Shown here in pieces: positions 6,757 to 12,269 of a stretch of 18,384 nucleotides of DNA (the first letter of the stretch is position 1; each line of letters opens with the position of its first letter). This stretch comes from JBGOUP01 sp041477655 (lineage in GTDB: Bacteria; Patescibacteriota; UBA1384; 2-12-FULL-50-11). The stretch lies in the NCBI GenBank assembly GCA_041477655.1, contig JBGOUP010000017.1:1-18384 (forward strand), read 5' to 3'. Both the position numbers and the translations under genes were made by a program. The notes beneath the pieces are model-generated. The model did no database searches, had not been told where the DNA came from, and saw only the letters and a list, made by a program, of their open reading frames with translations.

Positions 6757-6785
6757 ATTCTACCATTATAAGTAATCACTCTCAA
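6757..6785 (-). promoter_or_regulatory. hicBA promoter, -35 embedded in hairpin copy B
   Basis: Minus strand: TTGAGA (6785-6780), 17-base spacer, TAGAAT (6762-6757), 6 bases, ATG at 6750. A perfect TATAAT at 6770-6765 is an alternative -10 that would leave a leader of about 7 bases. Either way the upstream promoter half lies in repeat hairpin B. Confidence 0.6.
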
Positions 6786-6817
6786 AACCCAAAAATATTT
6801 GTGGGCTTTGAGAGTGA
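6776..6817. repeat. Hairpin repeat, copy B (between divergent toxin-antitoxin modules)
   Basis: TCACTCTC pairs with GAGAGTGA; AAAACCCA faces TGGGCTTT with an A-C mismatch at the same place as in copy A. Relative to copy A, a T-A pair is replaced by C-G, keeping pairing. Both A and B are followed on the right by ATAAC within a few bases. Confidence 0.8.
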
Positions 6818-6830
6818 GATAACTATTCCA

Positions 6831-6867
6831 TTGACCCAAGTCAGGCAAAGTAATACCATATTGGTAT
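6831..6867 (+). promoter_or_regulatory. Promoter and palindromic operator of the second toxin-antitoxin module
   Basis: TTGACC (6831-6836), 17-base spacer, TACCAT (6854-6859), then 6 bases to the ATG at 6866, so the mRNA is probably leaderless. The palindrome ATACC-ATATT-GGTAT (6853-6867) covers the -10 box and start codon, a typical place for antitoxin autorepression. Confidence 0.65.
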
Positions 6868-7075
6868 GGCCGACTTAACCATCAATATCAACCAATCCAA
6901 AACCAACCGCGGCGCCACCAGCGTAACGGTTGAATTAAACCCCAGTCGCTTCGAGCGCTTGGCAGCTGATCTGGGTTTATTTAATCCAGAATTTCTATCT
7001 AGCCTTAAGAAAGCCGAGCAAGATATTATCACCAAGAAAACCCGCAAAATCACCAGCCTCAATCAGTTGATCTGA
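6866..7075 (+). CDS. Putative antitoxin of a RelE/ParE-type module
   Basis: A 69-residue protein directly upstream of a RelE/ParE-like toxin, with only two bases between its stop and the toxin ATG. The N-terminal half (ADLTININQSKT ... SVTVELNPSRFERLAADLG) has a beta strand followed by helices, compatible with a DNA-binding dimerisation domain. The basic C-terminal tail (KKTRKITSLNQLI) resembles the toxin-wrapping tail of small antitoxins; ending in a short hydrophobic segment is common in this role. I cannot place it in a named antitoxin family. The ATG at 6866 lies 6 bases after a -10 box with no Shine-Dalgarno, and a palindrome over this site suggests autoregulation. Confidence 0.8.
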   Translation: MADLTININQSKTNRGATSVTVELNPSRFERLAADLGLFNPEFLSSLKKAEQDIITKKTRKITSLNQLI

Positions 7076-7077
7076 AA

Positions 7078-7350
7078 ATGATCGAAGTTTTGGTCACTGC
7101 CGAATTCGAAAAGCAGTACCGTAAACTTCCTAAACCTATTAAAGCTAAGGCCGAGAAGCAAGAACAGCTATTTCGTGATAATCCGTTTCACTCTTCGCTG
7201 CACACCGAAAAACTGATTCCCAAAACCAAAGAAGTTTGGAGTTTCCGAGTTGATCGTAATTACCGGATTCTTTTTCGATTTGTCAGCAAGAATAAGGCAG
7301 TTTTTCTAACTACTGGCCCTCACTCATGGATCTATAACGTGAAATTCTAA
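7078..7350 (+). CDS. RelE/ParE-superfamily toxin
   Basis: A 90-residue toxin of the RelE/ParE fold. Visible family features are VTAEFEKQYRKLPKPIKAKAEK at the N-terminus (helical hairpin), a central L..K....WSFRVDRNYRILFRF segment (the conserved beta strands with the R.D..YRI.F pattern) and a short C-terminal strand ending in GPHSWIYNVKF, where the final His may contribute to catalysis. Members cleave mRNA on the ribosome or inhibit gyrase; the YafQ/RelE-like R.D.NYRI pattern favours an mRNA interferase, but this is not certain. It is translationally coupled to the antitoxin. Repeat hairpin C begins two bases after its stop. Confidence 0.88.
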   Translation: MIEVLVTAEFEKQYRKLPKPIKAKAEKQEQLFRDNPFHSSLHTEKLIPKTKEVWSFRVDRNYRILFRFVSKNKAVFLTTGPHSWIYNVKF

Positions 7351-7352
7351 TT

Positions 7353-7396
7353 CCCACCCTCGAAACCCACCAAGTTTGATGGACTTTGAGAATGGG
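7353..7396. repeat. Hairpin repeat, copy C (after the RelE-like toxin)
   Basis: CCCACCCTC opposite GAGAATGGG and GAAACCCA opposite TGGACTTT; more degenerate than copies A and B but clearly homologous. The following bases GAGGAGCGAAGTGCCG resemble GAGGAGCGAATGCCG near 5802-5816. Confidence 0.7.
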
Positions 7397-7428
7397 AGGA
7401 GCGAAGTGCCGAAGCAAATCGCTCCTCG
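7397..7428 (-). terminator. Hairpin after the 180-residue gene
   Basis: GAGGAGCGA pairs with TCGCTCCTC (9 bp) around a 14-base loop, just downstream of the minus-strand stop at 7434. No T-run follows on the minus strand, so efficient termination is uncertain. Confidence 0.4.
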
Positions 7429-7433
7429 AAAAT

Positions 7434-7976
7434 TCACCGCCACATTGAAGTATAGGGCTTCCTATACTTCTCGAGCGTTGGAGAGTCTAGGGGTTGTCTT
7501 AAAGACCATTCCTCAACTGCCCTCCACATGATCTCTCCGCCTCCGTTTTTAGCAACGAAGGCCTCTCGGAGAAGCGCAAGCTCCTCTGAGTTGAAGGGCG
7601 AGGCCTCCAATTGGAGGTCGTAGCAGAGGCGGTTCGCCACCGCCTCTTTCACCCACAACAGGCGAAGGAAGGCTTTGGCCTCTGCCTCCGCTGGGACAAT
7701 GGCCCTAACCTGTTCATCCAGGACTAAGCCAGTCAAAACGTCCAACACCTGCCGCCATTTAATAAGCCGGCTACCCTCCTCTATCGACCGGCAGGCTCTA
7801 TCAAGAAGCCTCTCCTGCTCGTCGAGATCGAGGACTGTTGGGAGACCAAAACCAAGGTCTCCCAACAGCGAATCTATTCGGGGAGAAGTCACCCCGAATT
7901 TGTCACCAGCATTATTGCTGGTGGATCTGGTGCCACTTATGTGGCGGCCAGGCCTGACATAATACTTTAATTTCAT
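7434..7976 (-). CDS. Hypothetical protein, GC-rich compared with neighbours
   Basis: A 180-residue protein I do not recognise. It begins with a basic, poorly ordered segment (MKLKYYVRPGRHISG), followed by a mainly helical, Leu/Glu/Arg-rich body (LDEQERLLDRACRSIEEGSR; AFLRLLWVKEAVANRLCYDL). No signal peptide, membrane segment, metal motif or nucleotide-binding loop is visible. The ribosome binding site GGGAGGGAG lies 6 bases before ATG 7976. The coding region is visibly more GC-rich (about 55-60% in the lines I counted) than the repair genes around it, and uses many GAG, CTC and GCC codons, which suggests different origin. It lies downstream of a long non-coding leader with a promoter near 8480 and a small-RNA-like terminator. 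Confidence 0.7.
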   Translation of the reverse strand: MKLKYYVRPGRHISGTRSTSNNAGDKFGVTSPRIDSLLGDLGFGLPTVLDLDEQERLLDRACRSIEEGSRLIKWRQVLDVLTGLVLDEQVRAIVPAEAEAKAFLRLLWVKEAVANRLCYDLQLEASPFNSEELALLREAFVAKNGGGEIMWRAVEEWSLRQPLDSPTLEKYRKPYTSMWR

Positions 7977-8019
7977 TATCTACTCCCTCCCACCTGCCTT
8001 GCGGTCAGGAATTATGGAG

Positions 8020-8076
8020 TTTGGCCGAGCTAAGCCCGACAGAATTCGGCCGGAGACGAACAAAAGCTCATCTCCT
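8020..8076. other. Two adjacent hairpins in the leader of the 180-residue gene
   Basis: GGCCGA...TCGGCC (about 8022-8052) and GGAGACGA...TCATCTCC (about 8053-8076; one mismatch) form neighbouring stem-loops upstream of the ribosome binding site of the 7976 start. They have no T-runs; leader structure or repeat remnant are both possible. Confidence 0.4.
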
Positions 8077-8096
8077 CCCATCAAGTGCCAACAGTT

Positions 8097-8200
8097 CAAA
8101 CACTAAACACTAAAATCTAAACTCTAAATCCTGAAGTATCTTTTATACTATTTGATATTTCGAATTTATTTAGGATTTAGAACTTAGCGCTTAGGATTCC
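8097..8200. repeat. MITE-like inverted repeat (CTAAATCC family)
   Basis: The left part is a run of degenerate CTAAA units (ACACTAAACACTAAAATCTA...CTAAATCCT, to 8132) and the right part is its inverted counterpart (AGGATTTAGAACTTAG...TTAGGATTC, from 8172). The AT-rich centre contains GATATTTCGAATTTAT. This resembles short non-autonomous palindromic elements seen between genes in many bacterial genomes. Confidence 0.65.
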
Positions 8201-8311
8201 TCTGTTAGGATCTGATGGGAATAAATTGTTAAATTACAGTTGCTGTCGGCTGGGGCTCATTAGACCCAAACCTCACAACTCGGCACCAAACATCGAAGTG
8301 GCTAGGCCAAC

Positions 8312-8459
8312 AAAAAAGCTCGCGGTAGCGGCGAAGCATCTTGGAAGATGACTTCACTGTTCACAGCTACCGATCTGTGAACTCTTGCGAGTTCTAAACT
8401 TTTTCTTCAATGGTTGTGATGTGCGATTGTTACGATAAAATCTTACTCTTCATCATAAC
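8312..8459 (-). ncRNA. Candidate small structured RNA with terminator and potential pseudoknot
   Basis: A near-consensus promoter starts transcription near 8459 on the minus strand, and a bulged stem (GCTTCGC / GCGAGC) followed by T6 ends it at about 8312. Between them lie GAACTC-GCAA-GAGTTC (8394-8379, GNRA-type tetraloop), CACAG-ATCGGTAG-CTGTG (about 8379-8362) and GAAG-T-CATCT-TCCA-AGATG-CTTC. The loop of the second hairpin contains CGGTAGC, exactly complementary over 7 bases to GCTACCG in the terminator loop, so a pseudoknot or terminator/antiterminator switch is possible. No open reading frame fits. It could be an independent sRNA or a riboswitch-like leader for the gene at 7976; the T-box motif is not present. 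Confidence 0.55.
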
Positions 8460-8465
8460 GGCGAT

Positions 8466-8494
8466 ATAATAACATGTATCATTGAATTTGTCAA
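8466..8494 (-). promoter_or_regulatory. Sigma70-type promoter driving the small RNA candidate
   Basis: Minus strand TTGACA (8494-8489), 17-base spacer, TATTAT (8471-8466). It is one of the best promoters in the window, with no coding start nearby. Confidence 0.75.
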
Positions 8495-8499
8495 GGGTT

Positions 8500-8846
8500 T
8501 TGCTGCAATTTTACCCAGGACAGTTTATGGCTAAATTGGCTTAATAGTGACGATGTGCTTAGTGAAACCGTTCTTAGTAACTGGGTTATTGTAAAGGCTA
8601 GCGAAACATGACAACGACTTAGTTCTATTTACCGCGTTTCCTCATCAACTAATGTGCCGGTTGCCTTATATCATATAAAGTATAATTGGCCCAATTAAGT
8701 ATCACCGGATATAGGAACAACGCATAAATATCAATATTGAGAGACCCATTGATTAGCCTATCTATGTGTTTAGGGAGGTAAACGCTCAAACCTGTTAAAT
8801 TAAACGCCAGAATAATGGACATATGCTAATAACCTGTTAATAGTAT
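8500..8846. other. AT-rich non-coding stretch, nothing identified
   Basis: No convincing gene on either strand. ACCCAG (8514-8519) and CTGGGT (about 8580) could close a 70-base structure containing two CTTAGT repeats. CCTGTTAA occurs twice (about 8792 and 8833), and GGGAGGT near 8775 has no start codon at a useful distance. It may be decayed sequence or house an RNA I cannot recognise. Confidence 0.4.
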
Positions 8847-8886
8847 AAAAAGAAAACGGGTCAGCCAACTGGCCAACCCGCTTAGA
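8847..8886 (-). terminator. 40-bp terminator repeat, copy 2, after the small membrane protein gene
   Basis: Same 40-bp unit as at the end of uvrA (39/40). On the minus strand CGGGT-TG-GCCA-GT-TGGC-TG-ACCCG is followed by TTTTCTTTTT, a proper intrinsic terminator 34 bases after the stop of the gene at 8920-9219. Confidence 0.85.
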
Positions 8887-8919
8887 ACTTGCGAGAGGGG
8901 TAAAACCATTTTCCCCTGA

Positions 8920-9219
8920 TTAGTCGTAGAAAACCGGCCAAATCTGTGACGTCGTCGCCTCATCAAGACCTTGAGCTTTCCCGTCACTCATTGTTTCTGG
9001 CAACTCCAACAGTATCTGCCAGAAACCTATCACCAGAGGTATAATGGCCCGATCCCAAAGGTGAATCGGCACGGCCAACACAGAATAGACGACACGAACT
9101 CGGGCCGGCAGATCGCCCACCCACTTCCAAAAGTTGTCTCTGCGACGCATCGTCCTTTCAGGCAAGACTATAGCGACAAAGACGGCGATGAATATTGATA
9201 TACTGATTACATAAATCAT
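8920..9219 (-). CDS. Small membrane protein, function unknown
   Basis: A 99-residue protein with an N-terminal hydrophobic helix (MIYVISISIFIAVFVAIVLP), a basic cytoplasmic-looking loop (ERTMRRRDNFWKW), a second hydrophobic stretch about residues 43-73 (VVYSVLAVPIHLWD then AIIPLVIGFWQILL) and an acidic/polar tail. Two membrane passes are likely, with the basic loop inside by the positive-inside rule. AAGGGGA lies 3 bases before ATG 9219. It is followed by a proper intrinsic terminator, so it appears to be a single-gene unit. I do not recognise a family. Composition is somewhat richer in GC than the repair genes. Confidence 0.75.
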   Translation of the reverse strand: MIYVISISIFIAVFVAIVLPERTMRRRDNFWKWVGDLPARVRVVYSVLAVPIHLWDRAIIPLVIGFWQILLELPETMSDGKAQGLDEATTSQIWPVFYD

Positions 9220-9320
9220 CTTTCCCCTTATCCTTCCAACGCCTCGACGGTGTTGACAATGGATTATTAACTTACGTTTCCCCGTTACTCGACACTATTT
9301 GATAATAGTCTTCTTACGAG

Positions 9321-9342
9321 TTTTCCCCAATCTGCCCACGAC
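9321..9342. repeat. 22-base dispersed repeat, copy 2
   Basis: Same 22 bases as 5676-5697, here in the intergenic region between the 99- and 77-residue genes. Together with the 40-bp terminator repeat it shows that the uvrA 3' region and this region share sequence blocks. Confidence 0.6.
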
Positions 9343-9364
9343 TTGATTCGGTAGCTAAATGGAA

Positions 9365-9390
9365 GCGGCGGCACGTCGTTGTGCCGCCGC
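9365..9390. terminator. GC-rich hairpin downstream of the 77-residue gene
   Basis: Perfect 10-bp stem GCGGCGGCAC / GTGCCGCCGC with a 6-base loop, downstream of the minus-strand stop at 9419. Tails are only moderately T-rich (AATTGATTTT on the plus side, TTCCATTTAG on the minus side). Confidence 0.6.
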
Positions 9391-9418
9391 AATTGATTTT
9401 CCCTGCTCATGCTGGCCG

Positions 9419-9652
9419 CTAGGCGGCCGCTGGAATCGAGTTCACCCCGACGTTTTGGTACCTGACTTGGCAATCCAAGCAAGAATTAAAATGATTGACA
9501 AACCTTCGTTCTTCAATCATTTCTCTGTGATCCTGCTCAAAACCTTTGTCAAATCCCAGAGAAAAGTATCTCGTCCAGCCGCCTTCTGTGTGTTCGAGCC
9601 AAGCCCAATGTCCCAGATGACGGCGGAAAGTCTGACATGACATATCTTCCAT
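9419..9652 (-). CDS. Small HxxxCxxC protein, function unknown
   Basis: A 77-residue protein starting MEDMSCQTFRRHLGHW. I chose ATG 9652 rather than the longer frame from 9682 because GGAGG lies exactly 6 bases upstream of 9652. The body is aromatic and charged (HTEGGWTRYFSLGFDKGF; DHREMIEERR). A C-terminal segment FVNHFNSCLDCQVRY carries the HxxxCxxC pattern of zf-HC2-type zinc fingers, like the otherwise different 64-residue protein at 2456-2650. No membrane helix is present. A metal-binding regulatory role is a guess from the motif. It is followed by a strong GC hairpin and lies upstream of, and divergent from, uvrC. Confidence 0.7.
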   Translation of the reverse strand: MEDMSCQTFRRHLGHWAWLEHTEGGWTRYFSLGFDKGFEQDHREMIEERRFVNHFNSCLDCQVRYQNVGVNSIPAAA

Positions 9653-9718
9653 GTGCGACCTCCGGGGTAAACTAACAAACAAAATATTACTTCATCCGGC
9701 AGAGCAAGTCAATAGCAA

Positions 9719-9747
9719 CTGACAAAAATCGGCAAAGCTATTATACT
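9719..9747 (+). promoter_or_regulatory. Sigma70-type promoter of uvrC, leaderless
   Basis: CTGACA (9719-9724), 17-base spacer, TATACT (9742-9747), then 7 bases and ATG at 9755. RNA would begin at the start codon. There is no Shine-Dalgarno. Same design and same -35 sequence as the promoter at 15289-15261. Confidence 0.8.
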
Positions 9748-9754
9748 TGACCCG

Positions 9755-11431
9755 ATGATTAAACTTTACCAAAACATACCATCACAGCCCGGTATTTATC
9801 AGTTCAAAGATGAGCACAATGCGGTGCTCTATGTTGGTAAAGCCAAAAATCTGAAAAGCCGAGTCGGTAGTTATTTTACTAAAGACGATGGTAGCCGACC
9901 CTGGATACGGGTAATGGTCGGGCTAATTCGGTCTGTTGAGACAATTGTCGTGAGTAACGAGTTAGAGGCGCTCATACTCGAATCAACCCTGATCAAACAA
10001 CTTCGACCCAAATTTAACGTTAAGCTGGTTGACGACAAGACTTTCCCCTATATTAAACTGACAAGAAACGAGAGCTACCCTCGGTTTCAAATCGTCAGGA
10101 AAATTGCCAGCGATGGTCAAAGATATTTTGGACCATATCTGTCGGCTAGAGGCGCTGGCTGGACTTGTGAATTTTTACGTCGGCTTTACGGTGTCCATTT
10201 GAGTAACAGCGAGATTAAGGCTAATAGAGATCGTCCATGTTTAAACTGCCAATTGGAAGGCAATCTCTGTCCTTATAACGACGAGATTAGCCCAGAAAGT
10301 TACCAAGCCAATGTGGAGAAGGCGGTTGATTTTTTGCAAGGGAAACGAAGGCGTTTAGTAAACGACATAGCCGATCGGATGGAAAAAGCCTCGAAGAAAG
10401 AGCAATTCGAACTGGCGGCCAAGCTACGTGATCAGCTACGTTTGGTTAAACATATCATTACCCGTCAACAAGTGGCTTCAACGCAACTTGAAAACTACGA
10501 CGCCATTGCTGTCGCCACTAACCAAAACCGAGCCTGTCTGTCGCTTTTGAGAGTTCGCCAAGGTCAGCTTAGCGCCCAGCATTATTTTTTCTACCAACTT
10601 GATGTTAGTTTGCCCAAAGACATTGTCCGGCAGTTTTTAATTGGTCTCTATTTTAATTTTCCCAATCTGCCAGCGTTAGCGGTGATTGGTATCGACTTTG
10701 AAGATCGGAAAACGATTGAACAATTTTTGAAATCTGTCCGGGGTGGAGCCTTTGAGTTACGGGTAGCCGAACGGGGAGAAAAAATTGCCATGCTTGAACT
10801 GGCTCATAAAAATGCTCAAAGCAAATTGGAGATGGAGTTGTTAAGGAGCGACCAAAGCTTTAAGAACTTAATCGCTCTAAAGGAATTGTTGGACCTAGCT
10901 GAATTGCCCCAGAGGATCGAGGCAGTGGATATCTCTAATCTTGGTAGCTCTGAAGCTGTTGGAGCAACCGTCTGTTTTATTAATGGCCGACCAGACAAAA
11001 ACGAGTACCGCCGCTACAAAATAAAAACTGTCCGTGGTCAGAACGACTTTGCCATGATCGAAGAAGTAACTAAGCGGCGATTTTCCGACACTACCCGAGC
11101 AGTCCCAGATCTATTTGTGGTTGACGGTGGACCGGAACAACTTAAAGCGGCTATGGCCGGCTACTACGAGACACAGTCGAAAAGCGAGCGCCAGCGACAT
11201 CAGCTATCAGCAATCGGCAACCAGGGTAGAGATCATTCACTCAAACTCATTGCTCTAGCCAAAAAACCTGATCGGGTTTTTCTGGTTGATCGAAAAACTC
11301 CCATTGCGGCGCCAAGTGGAAGTAAGGGCTTGTTACTGCTGGCTAGAATCCGCGACGAGGTTCATCGCTTTGGCATAACCTTTCAACGTAGCCGGCAACG
11401 ACGTCGCTCGATTGGCAAAACAAGTTCTTGA
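9755..11431 (+). CDS. uvrC: UvrABC system protein C (excinuclease nuclease subunit)
   Basis: UvrC makes both incisions in nucleotide excision repair after binding the UvrB-DNA complex. The 558-residue protein has the GIY-YIG domain (PGIYQFKDEHNAVLYVGKAK, residues about 12-31, with the conserved E in LILESTLIK), a Cys-rich segment (CLNCQLEGNLCPY), the UVR motif binding UvrB (KEQFELAAKLRDQL) and the RNase-H-like nuclease (VDISNLGSSEAVGATVCF, FVVDGGPEQL, RDEVHRFGI), whose Asp, Asp and His are present. The usual C-terminal helix-hairpin-helix is absent: the protein stops soon after RDEVHRFGITFQRSRQRRR, and no HhH coding is seen in other frames downstream. About 18-22 extra residues (near residues 472-493) interrupt the nuclease domain. 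The ATG follows a -10 box by 7 bases. A hairpin terminator follows. Confidence 0.97.
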   Translation: MIKLYQNIPSQPGIYQFKDEHNAVLYVGKAKNLKSRVGSYFTKDDGSRPWIRVMVGLIRSVETIVVSNELEALILESTLIKQLRPKFNVKLVDDKTFPYIKLTRNESYPRFQIVRKIASDGQRYFGPYLSARGAGWTCEFLRRLYGVHLSNSEIKANRDRPCLNCQLEGNLCPYNDEISPESYQANVEKAVDFLQGKRRRLVNDIADRMEKASKKEQFELAAKLRDQLRLVKHIITRQQVASTQLENYDAIAVATNQNRACLSLLRVRQGQLSAQHYFFYQLDVSLPKDIVRQFLIGLYFNFPNLPALAVIGIDFEDRKTIEQFLKSVRGGAFELRVAERGEKIAMLELAHKNAQSKLEMELLRSDQSFKNLIALKELLDLAELPQRIEAVDISNLGSSEAVGATVCFINGRPDKNEYRRYKIKTVRGQNDFAMIEEVTKRRFSDTTRAVPDLFVVDGGPEQLKAAMAGYYETQSKSERQRHQLSAIGNQGRDHSLKLIALAKKPDRVFLVDRKTPIAAPSGSKGLLLLARIRDEVHRFGITFQRSRQRRRSIGKTSS

Positions 11432-11515
11432 CAATCCTTTAGCCAAGATCATACTCATGCCATCGAAGCGCTCTCGACCAAGAGTGCGACATATCCGTTC
11501 CTCCTTTAGAACACT

Positions 11516-11544
11516 GCCCTGGCAAGGTCGTTGCTTGCCAGGGC
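11516..11544. terminator. Hairpin terminator between convergent uvrC and the SRPBCC gene
   Basis: Perfect 11-bp stem GCCCTGGCAAG / CTTGCCAGGGC with a 7-base loop, followed by GAATTTTA on the plus strand. It lies between two converging genes and may serve both. Confidence 0.75.
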
Positions 11545-11566
11545 GAATTTTAGTTGAAATCGGCTA

Positions 11567-11971
11567 CTAAGCCTGATGATGATTGAAATAATCAATCATC
11601 GGCTTCCAGTAATAGGTGATCCAACCGTCGGCATAGGAGTCGGCGTCTTCTTTGGGCACGTCTGCCTGGACCATCTTGAGTTTGGTCCCGCCCTTGTCTT
11701 TGGTAAGGGTGATTTCTAGATGCGATGGTTTGGCGTTTTCTGGCCAGTCGGTAGTTGTCCATTCCTGAACGATCTTTCTACCAGGAGTGAGTTTTAGATG
11801 TTTGCCGAAAATGTAGCCGTCCCAGGCTGTGAATTTCTCACCGATTTTTGCTTCACCCGTGGCTGGCGAGCCGGTGATGTCAGAGTGAAGATTGGAGTTA
11901 ACCAGTGCCTCAAAGACTTGGATAGGCGAGGCACAGATAATCTCCTGCTGTCGGATTGTGGTTGTCTCCAT
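11567..11971 (-). CDS. AHSA1 / SRPBCC-domain protein
   Basis: A 134-residue START-like (SRPBCC) protein of the AHSA1 type, named after the activator of Hsp90 ATPase but functionally undefined in bacteria. The pattern is visible: IRQQEIICASPIQVFEALVNS at the N-terminus, GEKFTAWDGYIFGKHLKLTPGRKIVQEW in the middle, then LEITLTKDKGGTKLKMVQADVP and a C-terminal helix with WITYYWKPMIDYF. Such proteins bind hydrophobic ligands in a helix-grip cavity. The ATG lies three bases after the stop of the upstream acidic gene, so the two are surely co-transcribed and probably coupled. The ligand or partner cannot be told from sequence. Confidence 0.9.
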   Translation of the reverse strand: METTTIRQQEIICASPIQVFEALVNSNLHSDITGSPATGEAKIGEKFTAWDGYIFGKHLKLTPGRKIVQEWTTTDWPENAKPSHLEITLTKDKGGTKLKMVQADVPKEDADSYADGWITYYWKPMIDYFNHHQA

Positions 11972-11974
11972 AGG

Positions 11975-12232
11975 CTAGGCGGCTTTGCGTTCGGAGTCCG
12001 ATAGCCCTTTTGTTTCTTCCTCTTTGGCTTCAGTTTTCGGACCCCAGGGGTGAAGTTTGCGCCATTCTTTGGCCTCATTATCAGCTTCGTTGATTGCCTC
12101 ATCATCTACCCTTCTCTCCGGCCGCCATTTTTCCCGGTTAGGATCATCAACAGACTTTGGTTGCTCAACTTCCATGTCACCAGGGATAGGCACAAATGAT
12201 TCGTCCTCCCTTCGATCTTCCATCTCTCTCAT
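11975..12232 (-). CDS. Small acidic hypothetical protein, co-transcribed with the SRPBCC gene
   Basis: An 85-residue, very charged protein (DRREDESF, EAINEADNEAKEWRK, KTEAKEEETKGLSDSERKAA), likely disordered or helical, with no hydrophobic core, cysteines or known motif. The ATG at 12232 lies 6 bases after a -10 box and has no Shine-Dalgarno, fitting the leaderless pattern; an in-frame ATG at 12223 is an alternative. It is the first gene of a two-gene unit with the SRPBCC protein. Function unknown; a partner or adaptor of the downstream protein is conceivable from context only. Confidence 0.7.
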   Translation of the reverse strand: MREMEDRREDESFVPIPGDMEVEQPKSVDDPNREKWRPERRVDDEAINEADNEAKEWRKLHPWGPKTEAKEEETKGLSDSERKAA

Positions 12233-12238
12233 AAATAA

Positions 12239-12267
12239 AAAATAGGCCGAAAATCGAAGTTTGGCAA
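12239..12267 (-). promoter_or_regulatory. Promoter of the acidic protein-SRPBCC operon, leaderless
   Basis: Minus strand TTGCCA (12267-12262), 17-base spacer, TATTTT (12244-12239), 6 bases, ATG at 12232. It lies just past the end of nfo (12270). Confidence 0.6.
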
Positions 12268-12269
12268 GA

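Noticed and set aside
6214..7396. Integron attC sites for the three hairpins
   Set aside because: GTTGGAC occurs in copy A, but no consistent R/L box arrangement is shared by all copies, and no integrase gene is present in the window.
8312..8459. T-box riboswitch
   Set aside because: GCTACCGCG resembles part of the T-box sequence, but the GGTGG half, specifier stem and a downstream aminoacyl-tRNA synthetase or amino-acid gene are missing.
9359..9640. Plus-strand frame of 93 codons
   Set aside because: Shadow of the minus-strand gene at 9419-9652; no ribosome binding site, and it passes through a GC-rich terminator hairpin.
9653..9682. N-terminal extension of the 77-residue HxxxCxxC protein
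   Set aside because: The extension would encode the ribosome binding site GGAGG of the internal ATG at 9652, which is at ideal distance.
11794..12105. Minus-strand frame of 103 codons
   Set aside because: Overlaps the SRPBCC and acidic-protein genes in another frame; basic low-complexity product without ribosome binding site.
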